Assembly (NCBI GenBank): GCA_030068075.1
Contig: CM057835.1
Span: 24,582,930 to 24,646,929 of the forward strand
From: Paguma larvata
Taxonomy: Eukaryota; Chordata; Mammalia; Carnivora; Viverridae
DNA: 64,000 nucleotides
Direction: 5' to 3'
Positions 11,832 through 24,300 of the stretch are shown here, one piece after another. The position numbers and the translations under genes were made by a program. Under the pieces are notes generated by a model. It was not told the DNA's origin, ran no database searches, and was given only the letters and a program-made list of their open reading frames with translations. Position 1 is the stretch's first letter. Each line of letters opens with the position of its first letter.

Positions 11832-12790
11832 ATTTTGGAGTTAGCAAAAATGGAAATGTAATATATCAGAATTTGTGGGATACAGCTAGAGGGAAATTTA
11901 TAGTATTAAATACTTCTATTAGAAAAGAAGAAAAGTCTTGAATAAATTATAAGATTCCACGTTAAGAAGCTAGAAAGGGTAAATTAAACCCAAAACAAGA
12001 AAAAGGTAGGAAATAATAAAAATAGTAACAAAAAAATCAGTGAAATTGAAAAAGAAAGAAAACAAAATGATGATACCATAAGCTGGTTAATTGAAGGAAA
12101 AAACCCACAACCTATAAAACTGTTGGTCTATAACCAAACTAATCAAGAGGAGAAAGAAAGAAGACACAGATTACATATCAGAAATGCTAATGGGAACATT
12201 GAAAGGATAATAAGGTAATTTTACGAATAAATCTCTGGCAGTAAATTTGAGGACTTAGATAAAATGGACAAATTCCTTGCAAGGCACAAACTTTCAAAGC
12301 TTGCTCATGAAGAAGTCGATAATCCGAACAGTTCTGTATCTAGTAGGTACTAAATTAATACTTAAAAATTTACCAGCAAAGAAAATTCCAGGCCTAGAAG
12401 GCTTCACCTTTGAATTCTACCAAACTTTTGAGGAAGAACTATTATCTCAGTACAAACTCCTCCAGATAATACAAGGGGAGGACATACTTCCCAACTCATT
12501 TTATAAGGACGTTCTTACCCTAATGCCTACTAGGCAAAGATCTTACAAGAAAAGAAAATTACAAGTCAGTATCACTATAGACACAGACATAAAAATCCTC
12601 AAAATATTAGCAAATTGAATCTGGCAATGTATCAAAAGAATAATGCAGCATGCTCAATTATGTAACCCAGGAGTTCAAGGCTAACGTAATTCACATTAAC
12701 AGACTAAGGAAGAGAAACCATACAGTCATGTCAATACATGCAAAAAAAGTTTGTCAAAATTCAGCATGATTAAAAAAATTATAAACTATC
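11832..12790 (+). mobile_element. Old LINE-1 (sense), ORF2 continuation
   Basis: The sequence continues seamlessly from 9332 if the antisense L1 is removed. Landmarks are 'cagaatttgtgggatacagc', 'gagggaaatttatagtatt' and 'tagaaaagaagaaaagtc', then decayed reverse-transcriptase linker text to about 12790. It is full of frameshifts. The longest open run, at 12277-12618, is only a fragment of old ORF2. Confidence 0.85.
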
Positions 12791-13104
12791 AAAACTTCTT
12801 CAGTGTTGTACTGTTTAAATTTTCTGAAAATAATAAAACGTTAATTTTTTTGAAAGAGAAAGTTCATACGTAAATTCAAAATTGAAGAAGCAAAAATAGA
12901 AGAGTTTTAAATTGACCCTCAGTACCGTATTCAGGTGATCACGTTGGACTTTAACCAGCAGGCTCTCCTGGAATTTCCAGTAGGTTGCACTTGCTACTCC
13001 TGTCTGGTTTGGTTTATGCGTAAGTTTCACATGTATTAGAGTTGTTTCCTACCTGGAAGGGAGGGCACCTTTGTCACTTTATAAATGAAGATGCTGAGAT
13101 ACAC

Positions 13105-13420
13105 CTAATAATAATGACGGGAGCTGACACTTCGTGAGCGCTTACCATGCATGTGCCAGGCGTTGCTCTGTGCACCTCGAAGGTATTAACTGACTTAATT
13201 TTAACAGCACCTCCATGAGGCAAGCACTGTGTTTTCCCTCACTTATCGATCTGGAAACTGAGGCATAGAGAAGGTAAATAAGCTGCCTACATTTATAAGC
13301 AGAGCTAGGAATTCAGCCCACGCATCTGACAGCTAGTAAGTGCTCCAAGCTGCTGCGCGATGCTGCACACGGAAGAGGCTGAGCGTCTTACGAGTCAGGC
13401 GGCTGGTAAGTTTCCGAGGC
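13105..13420 (+). mobile_element. MIR element, long copy
   Basis: Nearly the full MIR order is visible: 'gagcgcttaccatgcatgtgccaggcgttgctctg', then 'tattaactgacttaatttt', then 'ggaaactgaggcatagagaagg', then 'agagctaggaattcagccc' and 'cagctagtaagtg'. Part of the end is repeated or rearranged around 13340-13420. Confidence 0.85.
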
Positions 13421-14305
13421 AGGACCCAAACTCTGCCTGCTGTCTTTGAGCACCTCACAGTCCACATTACCACGAGGTCCAATCTATTTAATTATACGTG
13501 TTTAATCTGCATCTTGTCCTCCAATTCCATTGCGTCTTTCTTGAAAATATCATCTATTTTCTTTGTAAATCTTCTAGAGCTCTCTCCCACCGAATAGGCT
13601 GTTAACACACATATTGATTAAAACACAAAAACTTGAGGAAAAACTAAGAATCAATGAGAAAATACACGTATATTTTACCTTTCAAAACATGTTTATTATC
13701 ATCTTAAAAAAAAAAAGAAAAAAAAGCTTAGCTCTCTCCTTTTACCTCTTGGAAGAATGGCCATTTCGCAAGCTAGAATGCCTCTCCAATACGTACTTAC
13801 TTCGTTCTTACCCTCATCTACCCCACCGAAGCTGCCCTTTTCCATAAATCTGTCTTCTGGCGATCACTCACTGGTTTCATAATAAGTGGTTAAATGTGAT
13901 TGCAACATTACTCAAAGGGTGCAGCTGATTAATCAGAACGTGACCTTGGATAACTACTGTTCACAACTAATAGCATACTTGAAGGTAGCGTGCTGTACTT
14001 GGATTTCAGGAATTGTAGCCAAACACGGTGGGTGCAGGAGAGCTGTGCGTGCCCAGGGAGAAACCCCTTCCTTTGGAAAGTTGCCTTCGAGTTGCACTAA
14101 TGTACCATTCATTCCCATTTTCACTTTAAATTTTTTTCTACTTTTAACGGTATCTTCTGCAAACATTTTCAGAGGGGAGAAAAGGTGATCATTTTTAACA
14201 GTTTTAGCGATTGCTCTGAAAGTTGATAAAAGCCACCTAACTCTTAAAATCATCATCACTAAATTTACTGTTGTCTGCAAAATTCTCACCCAGTGGTAGG
14301 AAATA
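13421..14305. other. DYM: DYM intron segment, no feature recognised
   Basis: AT-rich intronic sequence with an interrupted A-run at 13707-13726. No exon, RNA gene or assignable repeat was seen. Confidence 0.5.
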
Positions 14306-14319
14306 CAAGCCTGTATCTT

Positions 14320-14514
14320 ATTTTCTTATTTAAGTTTACGTATTTATTTTGAATGAGAGAGAGAGAGAGGGAGACAGAGAATCCCAAGCAGGATCCGCAC
14401 TGTAAGCACAGAGCCTGATGTGGGGCTTTAACCCACGAACGAACCGTTAAGATCCGTGACCTGAACTGAAATCAAGAGTCAGACACTCAACCGACTGAAC
14501 CACCCTGGCGCTCG
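14320..14514 (-). mobile_element. CAN-SINE, antisense
   Basis: The copy has an antisense GA-tract and a diverged head ('accaccctggcgctcg'). An imperfect duplication, CAAGCCTGTATCTT (14306) and CAAGTCTGTATCTT (14515), bounds the insertion. Confidence 0.93.
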
Positions 14515-14689
14515 CAAGTCTGTATCTTTGAATAAATTGTTTCACATTCTTGGCTGCTGTTGCAGCCTGACTCCAAATGAAATTGGGGGCTAAACAGATT
14601 ACATCTTTCACCTCAGATATTTTGCATTAAGAAAAGTAAGGCTTTTGTTAGGTAAGAATTGCTGGAGACAACACGATAAAGTAAGAAGG

Positions 14690-14875
14690 AGCATCCAAGT
14701 ACCAGTCTGCCTCCGGACACTGACCTGGCTAACTTGGGTCTAGCCTCTGTCTCTCTCATCCCGTTGAGTCATCCGTAGGACAACGCTTCATCAGCTCACT
14801 GGACTGTGGTGAGAATTAATTTATAGTAGAGCGGTGGTCCCTAGGAGACATGCAGTAGATGTCCGTTCCCTTCTT
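14690..14875 (-). mobile_element. MIR element, antisense
   Basis: The order of landmarks is that of reverse-complement MIR: 'ccagtctgcctcc', 'ctgacctggctaacttggg', 'gtctctctcatcc', 'gtggtgagaattaattta', 'agacatgcagtagatg'. Confidence 0.7.
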
Positions 14876-16156
14876 TTGATGCATAAATTACCCTTCCCTT
14901 CTGGAGGTGGTGGGCGTATCATTTTTGAAGTGGTGTGAGTTGAAATGCGACAGGAGAATGTCAGCTTAAAACAGACGAACAGGAGCCAGTTTGAAAAAAG
15001 GAATTTACTAGAAACTGAGTCTCCCGCCTACCTCGCAGCTCTCCTGGTGGGAACGGGAGTTCCTCGAGGCAGAGGCAAGTCCGCATGTGGCAGAGTGGAC
15101 AAGAGTGGATTCCCATTGCATTCCTTCCCTCTGCGATGATGTGACATGTCCGTGCTCCCTCCTGTGGGTTCGTGGTGTCCGTATTCGAACACCACGCGGT
15201 CTACTTTGCTTTGATTCTATACATTTTGTTCTCTCCATCGGCAGTCTCCAAAGCGGCTGGGGCACACATAACCCGGAGAGTGTGCCCACCGTCCATAGCA
15301 GCGTGGGGTGACTGTATCAGAGCTTTTCTTTCTTCGTCTGAAAATAAAGAGATTGAGTTGTCCTAATTCTTAGGGTCGGCACGACGGCCTGCCAGGCTTT
15401 CTGTGTCAGCTGCAGGACTCCGGGCATCCCGAGGAGGAGAGGGGAGTTCTCAGCTGGGGGGGCTCGGTGGGCACTCCCCCCTTTCATTCACCAACAGCTC
15501 CTTGTAATGTATGTTATTCATGGTTATAAATCTAGGGTTAACCAAGTAAAGTCTCTAAGATGGAGGTTTGGTAAGAGTCCTGCAAAGGAGCCCTAAATCC
15601 AAGGCACTACAGTTTAAGGACACGTGACAGAAAGGAAATGGCAGAGCCGATGTCTCCCTCGGCCTGGACCAGATGCTACATTACAGGGTGAAAACACTGA
15701 GGAGCCCTTCTCGTCTCACAAGAGACGGTTGTGTAAAAATTGTCAAGCAGGGTGTTGGCATCACGGGTTTGTGTTTACTGTGATAAACAGTGCTCTTCCT
15801 GTGACCGATGCTGTGTTTGCTGTTGAGAACGTGAAGCCTTTGTGGTGAGCAAGAGCCAGGATAGTTAGCCATCCAGATTCGTTTTAATGATCATATTTTA
15901 ATGAGTATAAAATGGTATTTTGTATCTACAGTTAGGTAATTTTTTAAACTAGCTTTTCTCTTTCACATGTAAAATAGAAAACCTATAAATGGAAATATCA
16001 ATTTTTTAACAAAACAAATTTTTATATTTTTACATGTATGACTGTAAATACTTAGGTTATTCACTTGAATAAAAAATAATGACATAGTCTTCTTAATTTA
16101 TTTAATATCTTGATCTTAAAATGACTTTCTTAAAATATAATGGCATTCTTTTAGTT
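14876..16156. other. DYM: DYM intron segment, no feature recognised
   Basis: Intronic sequence. The part near 15010-15500 is moderately GC-rich with several CpGs, and 15880-16140 is very AT-rich. None of the short open frames resembles a known protein. Confidence 0.5.
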
Positions 16157-16173
16157 TTTAGTGACCAGTATTA

Positions 16174-16235
16174 TTTTTTTTTAATTTTTTTTATCATGTA
16201 TTTATTTTGAGAGACAGAGCACCAGTAGGGGAGGG

Positions 16236-16279
<44 letters not shown>

Positions 16280-16412
16280 CACAAAATCCGAAGCAGGCTC
16301 TGAGCTCTAAGCTGTCAACACAGAGCTCAATGTGGGGCTCGAACTCACGAACCGCAGCATCATGACCTGAGCTGAAGTCAGACGCTTACTGACTCAGCCA
16401 CCCAGGTGCCCC
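16174..16412 (-). mobile_element. CAN-SINE, antisense, with expanded (AG)n
   Basis: The antisense head ends in CCACCCAGGTGCCCC. An imperfect 17-bp duplication beginning TTTAGTGACC lies at 16157 and 16413. The CT-rich tract of the SINE has expanded to a pure (AG)n run at 16238-16275. Confidence 0.95.
16238..16275. repeat. (AG)n microsatellite
   Basis: A pure AG run of 38 bases grown from the GA-tract of the surrounding SINE. It is a probable polymorphic locus. Confidence 0.9.
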
Positions 16413-16429
16413 TTTAGTGACCAATATTA

Positions 16430-16994
16430 AAGGACAGTGTGCTTTTCAGAGCGCCTGTGTTATTAGCATCTTGCTGCAGAGTTGCGGCTGCGCCTGAAGC
16501 AGTTCTGGCTTGCTGTCGATCCTCCCTGCTGGCCAGCGATGGGAGTGTGGCGAATACACTCCCGTTAACAAATGACCCCCCCACCATTGTGGCCAGTAGC
16601 TCCAGAGCGCTTTCTCATCAAGCCTTTTTTTTTTTTTTTTTCTGAGAGTTACCAATCATTAAGCCTCAAAATTGACAGATTTTAAGCTTCAGCTTTCCCT
16701 TCCCACCTTCTGATGGGTGCCACCCTCTAAATGAAATATGAACAAACGCAAAGCGAGGCTGCACCCTGAAAGAGCAGGGAAGTCCAGAGGCTTGCTTAAG
16801 CTCCAGCGTGGGCATCAACCCGGAATATTCAGATGCCGGCTCCCACTCGGCCGTCAAACCGTTCCAGAGAGGACCGCGTGCAGGAGAGCTGGGGGAGGAA
16901 AGCCGGCTCACCCCCGGAAACGGGCCGACCATGTGAGAAAGGCAGCGTGGACGTGGACGTCTGCTTGTTTAACAAGTAACGCTTTTCCCTCCAG
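16430..16994 (+). other. DYM: End of the intron before DYM exon B
   Basis: A T-run lies at 16624-16640. The region from 16740 is GC-richer. It ends in a branch-like 'tttaacaagtaac' and the acceptor TTTTCCCTCCAG. No gene of its own is apparent. Confidence 0.7.
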
Positions 16995-17108
16995 GTGATC
17001 ACCTTCTTCAGCTCGAGGTTGCTGCAGGCGGGCGCGGAGCTCTCCGTGGAACGGGTGCTGGAAGTCATCAAGCAGGGGGCTGTCGCGCTGCCCAAGGACA
17101 GGCTGAAG
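16995..17108 (+). CDS. DYM: DYM (dymeclin) coding exon B, 38 codons
   Basis: The translation starts [20 protein letters not shown] and ends VALPKDRLK, which I recognise as the penultimate coding segment of dymeclin, directly following exon A. The acceptor is CCCTCCAG and the donor is GTAAGC after an AAG (Lys) codon. The exon is 114 bp, phase 0 on both sides and uninterrupted. It is strikingly GC-rich and CpG-containing compared with exon A. It should be followed by the last dymeclin exon (about 48 residues), which I cannot find before 64000. Confidence 0.97.
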
Positions 17109-17487
17109 GTAAGCCTGGTGCAGGAAACGCGCACTCTCGGGTCGCCCGGTGTAGATGCGAGCGTCTGAGCAGGCTCGACCCAGAGTCCTACCCGCTCCCA
17201 GCACTCGTGCTAGAAAGGGCTCCTTGGCTGCCGCCTTCTCTGCTCCACGCTGGGGCCCGGAACCGTGACGCAGAGGGGTTCTGACAGTTTTCTGAAAGAA
17301 AACAGCCGGAGAAAGACCAACACCTTCGTACCACGCCGTATGCGGTGAATAAAGAAGCACCTTACTTTTTGAGCCCAGGGAAATAATTCAGTCTTACAAG
17401 TATCAAGGGTTGATGGGAGGGCACTGGCGGTGGCGGTGACTACAGACCGGCCCACACACAGTGGTCACCCGGTGCCCTGTGGAGTTG

Positions 17488-17705
17488 TGAGTGTCTTGCA
17501 GCGTTAACCCCTTGGATCCTCACAACCCTTGGAGGTGGGTAGTGTTTCACCCTAACTTTTTGGATGGAGAAACTGATGTACAGAGAGGTTCAATGACTTA
17601 CCCCAAACCACCCAGCCAGAACACTGTGGGACCGGGAGCTTCACACTCAGGCAGTCTGGCTCCAGAGTCCACGCCCAGAACCCCCACACCACTCGCTGTC
17701 TGCCC
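17488..17705 (+). mobile_element. MIR element
   Basis: MIR landmarks occur in order: 'cctcacaacccttggaggtgggtag', 'ggagaaactgatgtacagagagg', 'aatgacttaccc' and 'ggcagtctggctccagagtcc'. Confidence 0.88.
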
Positions 17706-19658
17706 GTGCATAGCTCTGGAAAGAGAAGCATCTCTTGGAAGAGGTAGGGGAAATAGGGTATCTTACGAAGGCACTTAATGTTTGCACGTTCAGTGTGTCT
17801 CCAGAGTGATCTCATGATCTGAAACTCATGCTCTAAAACAAGTTTTCTCCTGGAAAAAAAAAAAAAAAAAGATGTAAAGGGAGTGCTTTGCGACTGTGCG
17901 GGGCTGTAGCACATTTTTGCCTTAACACTTCTTTTCAGTGTTTGCCTCATTACCTCTAGTTTTTCTGGAGTGCTCGCTCCTAAATTAACAACACGGGGCA
18001 TTATCGTGAATGTTTGGCCTTCTTCATCATGGTGTTTTATCACGACCAGCTTCTGTTCCGGAGTTACTGTTTGGAGGGCCGTGTTTTGAGCACTATCACA
18101 GAACCACTGTTTATGAATGCTTGAGAGAGACGGTTGTAGAATATGAAAATATTTTCAGTGATAACAGCAGAGTTTGTAAAATAATAGCACATTAGTCTAA
18201 CATCATAACCACTTGCACCAGTTCCGCCGAAAGTAAACAGTAGCGAGGGTTCTGTTTATCAGCTAAAATGGCACCACCATGTGGCAGTAACATAGAAACT
18301 GATTACAGCTCACCAGACCCTCCAGCTTTGACTTTGCTCTCTTCCTGACAATTCTTTAAATGTAAGGAATTCCTATTGTTTCCATTCTTACATAAAGTAA
18401 GACTTTGGAGGCTTTTTGTTTTTTGAGGTGTGTGTGTGTGTGTGTGTGCATGTGCACAAGAGTTGTTTCTAATTTACTTAAACTACACCATGGGAACCAG
18501 TACCAAAACCCATGAAGATTGGAGTGGCCGCCTACAGTATATGGTGGATTTTGGTGTCTAAGCTAAGTCAATAGAGAAGTGGGACTCTCAGGAGGCTGGA
18601 AGGAAAGGGTCACGGAAGTATCCGGAAGGGGATCTGAATAGGATCAAAGAGGGAGGGGAGCGGAAGTCAGTGGAAATGGGGCTAAAGAACAGTATATTTA
18701 GACTGAAGACGACAGAAGTGGAGCACGTCTTGGTGATGGCGTGGTCTGGCTCTGGCCGTGAGGGAGGGACCGAAGTGCCGTGCCTGTGAATAGAAGTCCG
18801 TGCGGTTGAGCCAGTAAACGACCTGGAAGCCAGGGATGGGCTGGTCATTCACATAGCTTCATGGTCCCTCAGGGCGATAAGCCGTGGGTGGAGAGGACGA
18901 CTGTGAGCCAGACGGCTGCGTCAGTCAGTGGCAGTAGGTGGCAGGTGCACAGACGAGACGAAGCTGTGCCAGCCTTCCCGTGAGCAGAGCCTTCTGCTTA
19001 AGGGTAGAGGAATAATAACCAGGAGACCACCAGCCCCACCTTCAGACCCTGAAGTCTGGACTGTGAAAAGAATGAGCAGCCTCTAACTTCCCAAGGCCTC
19101 AGGGGAATTGGAGTCCCAAGAGGAGGGCTAAGTTTCAGTTAAAGAAGAACTAAGGAGGGAAGATTCCACGCAGGGACTGAGGATGTAGGGATCCTTAATG
19201 ACCGTGAATAGGGGCTCAGAAGGGCACTGTGGGGTATGGGAGCAGCGTGACCGAGCTTCACATTTGTAGAGCAGGCTGGGTGCAGACGCAGGTGAAGTTA
19301 CAGTAAAGAACCTGTAACCCACGTAAGGTGAGGAATAGAGGAAATATCACCTGGAGAAGAGAAGACTGCAGGAAAAAATAAAAACTGTTCAACGGCTTCC
19401 AGGATTATTCTATAAAAGAGTAGCTAAGCAGTTCACTGTAGGCCCTAGGACAGCGGGGAGAAACTGAACCAAGACAGGTGTTAGTTCCACCTAAGAAAAT
19501 GTTTCCTGACAACTTAAGTTGTTTGGCAGCCCAGACGTGGCTCCAGGAAATGGCGAAGTGTTCACCATAAAGTACGGATGGGAAGCGTGAGGAGAGCACC
19601 CGGTGGCAAGGGAGCTCAATCCATAACCTAAGAAAAAAGGTTGGCAGAATTTCTATTG
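17706..19658. other. DYM: Intron segment, no gene seen
   Basis: It contains an A-run (17854-17870), a GT microsatellite (18428-18448) and a purine-rich, moderately CpG-containing stretch (18590-19620) that I cannot assign to any repeat family. A weaker CTCF-like motif, GCAGTAGGTGGCAG, lies at 18931-18944. Confidence 0.5.
18428..18448. repeat. (GT)10 microsatellite
   Basis: Pure GT run followed by CATGTGCAC. Confidence 0.85.
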
Positions 19659-19670
19659 TTAAGAGCTACA

Positions 19671-19876
19671 GGGGCGCCTGGGTGGCTCAGTTGGTTAAGC
19701 GTCCAACTCTTGATTTGGGCTCAGGTCCCGGTCTCACGGTGCGTGAGTTGGAGCCCCGCATTGGCTCTGTGCTGACATCATGGAGCCTGCTTGGGATTCT
19801 CTCTCTTCTCTCTCTGCCCCTCCCCTGCTCACATTCTTGCTTGCTCTCTTTCTCAAAATAAATAAACTTAAAAAAA
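19671..19876 (+). mobile_element. CAN-SINE, sense
   Basis: GGGGCGCCTGGGTGGCTCAG head, CT-tract and AATAAATAAAC tail. Target-site duplications are not clear. Confidence 0.93.
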
Positions 19877-20309
19877 ATTTTTTTTAAGTTGCAAAGGATA
19901 ATCCCAAAGATTTCTGGCAGTTAGCTGTCTGGACTTCCATCTTCCAAAATCCCATGAAGAGGTTTTGGAGAGCAGTGTCCTAGTAACAGCCTCCTCTTCA
20001 GAGTGACTTAGAGGTGAGCGCCCCGCCGCTGCCAGACCAAGTCCGGAGTCCTTGGACAGGAACCTGAGACCCGCACGTCTAGCCCCCGGCTGCCATTCCA
20101 GGCTTTGCTCTCCACACGTGCCTTTCCCTGCCCAGCCATCCAGCCAGCCGGCGTGATCTCTGTGCCTTCTGCTTCTGCCTTCCTGCACGTTTAGATTTGC
20201 TTCCACAGTTCTCTCCTCCCGGTGCGTCAGCCCCGCACCCCTTTGCTTTTTGCTTACCCATCCTAAGCATTTTAAGGCCTTGCCGAGTTTGTGAACTGTC
20301 ATGAAACCT

Positions 20310-20545
20310 TTCTTTTTACTTCTCACCCTACGTGTGCTTCCCTCCTCGAAATACCCACAGCATTTGATACTTACATTTGGTGAGACTCCTGGCCTCTTCC
20401 ACCCTGTACATCGCTGTTTTCTCTCTCACTCAACGCTAACTTCCTTGAGACGAGGGGTCACATGTTGCTCATCTGTATCTCCTTGTGGCATACTCCACGG
20501 TCTTGCACATAATAGTTACTCAGTGAATATGATGAGAAGATAAAT
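20310..20545 (+). mobile_element. LINE-2 3' end fragment
   Basis: The text has the typical L2 tail order: a C/T-rich clinic-like stretch, 'cttccttgagacgagg', 'catctgtatctcc', 'cttgcacataatagttactcagtgaat'. It is diverged. Confidence 0.65.
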
Positions 20546-20689
20546 GAAATGCTTCGTTTATGTGCTCTAAAGAGGAGACAGGGACTTGCTGGGATTCAGG
20601 AGCTCAGAAGTAAAATTTTACATCTCCGAATCTGCTTTTCTAGTTTTTGTTCTACCTTCTCTTCACAACTTTAATTCATTTAATTCTCT

Positions 20690-20860
20690 CTCCCTGTATG
20701 TGTCAGGCACCATACTAGACTGTAGATACAGCAATGGACAAAACAGATAAAAGTGCCTGCCTTCATAGAGCTTATTTTTCGGTGGGGGAAATGGACAACC
20801 AGGTAAATAAGTAAGATGTTTGCTATTCTAGGTAGCAGCAAATGGGAGGGAAATTACAGA
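20690..20860 (+). mobile_element. Ancient interspersed repeat (family uncertain)
   Basis: The segment 'gtcaggcaccatactag', followed by 'agatacagcaatggacaaaacag' and 'tgccttcatagagctta', matches a very common mammalian repeat type and is similar to 60330-60420. I do not name the family with confidence. Confidence 0.6.
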
Positions 20861-21094
20861 GGAGGAGGAGGATAGACAGTGTTGGGAGCAAGCAGTTTTG
20901 AATGGCGTGGGCAGAAGATTGTTGAATCAGTACTGCCTTGCTATTATTTGTTTTGCATTTTTCTTTTAAAACAGTTTTAGACTTACCAGGGCAGTTGCAA
21001 AAATCGTAGATATAGTTCATAAAAACCCTTCATCCAGGTTCCCCTAGTGTTAACAACACGTATAACTCAAGAACAGTATCAAAACCACAAAATT

Positions 21095-21300
21095 GGGGCA
21101 CGTGGGTGGCTCAGTTGGTTAAGTGTCTGACTTAGACTCAGGCCATGATCCCATAGTCTGTGGGTTCGAGCCCCAAATTGGGCTCCGTGCTGACAGCTCA
21201 GAGCCTGGAGCTTGCTTCAGATTCTGTGTCTCCCTCTCTCTCTCTCTGCCCCTCCCTCGCTTGTCTCTCTCTCAAAAATAACATTAAAAACTTTTTTTTA
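21095..21300 (+). mobile_element. CAN-SINE, sense, older copy
   Basis: Head 'ggggcacgtgggtggctcag', tRNA-like body, CT-tract and A-rich tail. More mutations than its neighbours. Confidence 0.9.
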
Positions 21301-24300
21301 TTAGAAAAAAAACAGAAAATTAACATGAGTATACTACTATTACCTGGATTACAGACCTTATGTGAATATTACTATTTTCCATTTCCTAGTGTTCTCTATT
21401 CTGCTCCCCAGTCCTATCGAGATCCCACTTTGCATTTTGCTGTCATGTTTCCTTACCCTCCTCCAGTCTGTTCCTCAGTCTTCCCTTACCTTTCATGACC
21501 TTGACAGTGTGGATGGTGCGGCTCAGTTGTTTTGCAGAACGTCCCTGAGTTTGGGTTTTTCTCAGGATTACACTGAAACTACGCATATTTGACCAAAATA
21601 TGCATAGAAGTGGTGTAGTATCCTTCTCAGTGCATAGAGTCAGGAGGTACCTGATGTCAGTATGTCTCACTACCTGATGTCAGTCTCTCTGATCATTTGG
21701 TTAATGTGGTGTCTACCAGATTTCTCCTGGAAAAAGTCAGCGTTTCAGTGTTTTTCCCTTTATAATTGATTACTATCTTAGGAGTGAGACTTTGCTAATA
21801 TCCTGTTTCTCCTCAAAATTTTTGCCCACTAAATTTATTATCCATTGGTGGATCTTACCTGCACAGTTACTACTGTGGTGTTTACCTTTACCTAATGATA
21901 ATTTGTATTTTGTTATTGAGTATAATTCAGTACTATCACTTGTTCTAGCTTTGGCCAGCAGGAGCTCCTCCGGGTTGGTGCCTGCATTCTCTGACATTTC
22001 CCTGTCTCGTTTTGAGCACACTTTTACTTTTCTGGCATACAAGACACCCTAGAGTCGTCTCATGTTTTTCCTGTGCCAGTCCTGGAATCAACCACTTCTC
22101 CAATGAGCTCTGATTCCTTTTTTTTTTTTTTTTTTTTTTTTTTGATAAATGTATTTAGGAGACAAGACCTCAGCACTAGGCAACTTTCTGTACCCTTCTG
22201 CTCACTCTACCTTTCCCCATCTCCTTTCTGTTCTGTGGACAGCCAGTGCGTCCTCACTCTGCCGTCATAGCGGATACTTTTCTTCTTTGATATCTGCCCC
22301 TCCCCTGCGATAAACCTTAAATCCTTTCTTTCGGATTATTGCTCACTAATTGTGTCTTTAGTCCATTTTTTTCCTATCCATTCCAATCCCAGACTTTATT
22401 TTCTAATTCCTTTGGTGAATGCCCCTGGCCCAAGGGCCCCTCCATGGACCATAGCAGATATTGAAAGCTAATTAGGTCCCTCTAGTACTTACCTTAAAGC
22501 AAAATGAATTACAGTATACAGGCTATATATTTGAATGTTAATAGGTTGTTCATTCATTATACTATGTTCAGAAAGAAAGTGTTCTCTATATTTGAGACAG
22601 TAACACATAAATGAAAATATGACTTTGTTTTTCAGAGAGAGGCTGATTGATCTGTAGGAGGTCCCAGGCCAGTTAACTCTTATTTAGAGCAAGATCCTAT
22701 GGAGACCAAGGTCACGGATAAATCCCTTAGATGCCAGTTCATTTTGTTATGAAACATAGCAAGAAACTGTACTCCTGACTCCAGATTACCATCTCACTCT
22801 GTGGTTGCGAGAGGGACAGATGAGGGAGGAGGGATGATTCTTTAAAAAAAAAAAAAAAGAAAGAAAGAAAAGCAAGCCATCCCCAGTGCTAGAAAAGAAA
22901 CTAAAGTTATATTTGTTCACAGATGGTGAGTCATCCTCAGTTGGGTTAAATGATAGCACATTATTACCACAGATGTTACCAGAAAAAAAGGCTGTTTATC
23001 TTTATAATCAAGCCTTATCTCAATTATTTTAATCATCTTTTTGGGTTGAGTGTTCATAATAAAACGAATCACTTAAAATCTCCAGAGTTTAGTTCATAGA
23101 ATCCTGCTATATCTAGAGTTGGTTGAAAATTCAAGCTGCGTGTTGAACAATATTTGTGTTATATCACATGACAACACATTATTGCCTTTCGGCTGGTTTG
23201 CTAATACATACTGATAAAATAATTGCCGGGCATGTGATAATAGCTTTGTGTGCAAGATTGATGGAAAAGGGGCTGTTTTAAATCAGAAATGCTATTGTAA
23301 TAAGTTCTTTATGAAAGTGTGGAATAGTGTGCAGTTACTGATTCGTTCTTTCTTAAAATATAAATGAAACGTTAAGAAAATTCAGAGTCCTTTCCAACTG
23401 CCCTTTGGGTTGCTAAGAGGAGCACGGCGCTCCTTGCTCCTGAGAAATAGACAGCTAGCGTCTGCCGAAGATGGGCCAGGAGATTTTGAAGTTCCCCTTG
23501 CATCATAGGACTGAAGCCAAATTTGTAGAAGAGTTATTCTTCCAATTTTGGGCAAGTAAACATTAAGATCTGGAAGCCCGTGGCATAGTAATTGACTTCC
23601 AACCAAATAAAATATTTTTCAATCGAATGTTATTTGACATAACCTTCTAAAATATTTGTGTAATATCCTGTGTGGGAACATATACTCTTTGGATAAATCT
23701 GTCTATATAGTTAAACAACTTGGCTGTTCAGAGTAAATAGTATTAATGTCATTCTAAACATCCTCTTCTCACTGGTATTCCATGAAGTCTGGGAAAGGCA
23801 ATACCAGGTAATTAGTTTTTTCGGACTTTCCTGCATAAACAGAGGCATAAAGAACAGGCTCTGAAATTCCGGGTCGCTTAGTTCTCCTTTAGGGTTTGGA
23901 AGGAAATAAGTAAGTTAGTGTGTCCTCCAGGAGCCGAGTTAGAAGCCGCAGCTCAAAGTTCTCACTGTCTTGTCCGCACCGGGGCGTGTCCTGAGTCCCA
24001 TGAGTAACCTGAGTGTCATGGTGACGGGTCAGACGCATCCAGGCCCGCGCGGTCCTCATACCGCCACCACACCGCCTCACGTTCAGTCACGTGAAGTCCC
24101 CAGGTTCCCTCCTTGCTTCGATTTCGTGAATTATCTGTAATTTGAGAAATAAGAATTTTACCATCTCTAACCTTTGAAAATTAGGCCATGTTTTTCAGGG
24201 GGAATGAGCCAGAAGATAGCGTCCCTTTTAGTCTAAACAGGAAGCGGTGGAGTAATGTCAGTCTCTGACATTAACTGAACTGCTCATCTCGTTCGCTTGA

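Noticed and set aside
17552..18043. 163-codon minus-strand open frame
   Set aside because: It overlaps a MIR element and includes a poly-Phe run from the A-tract at 17854. No protein-like features.
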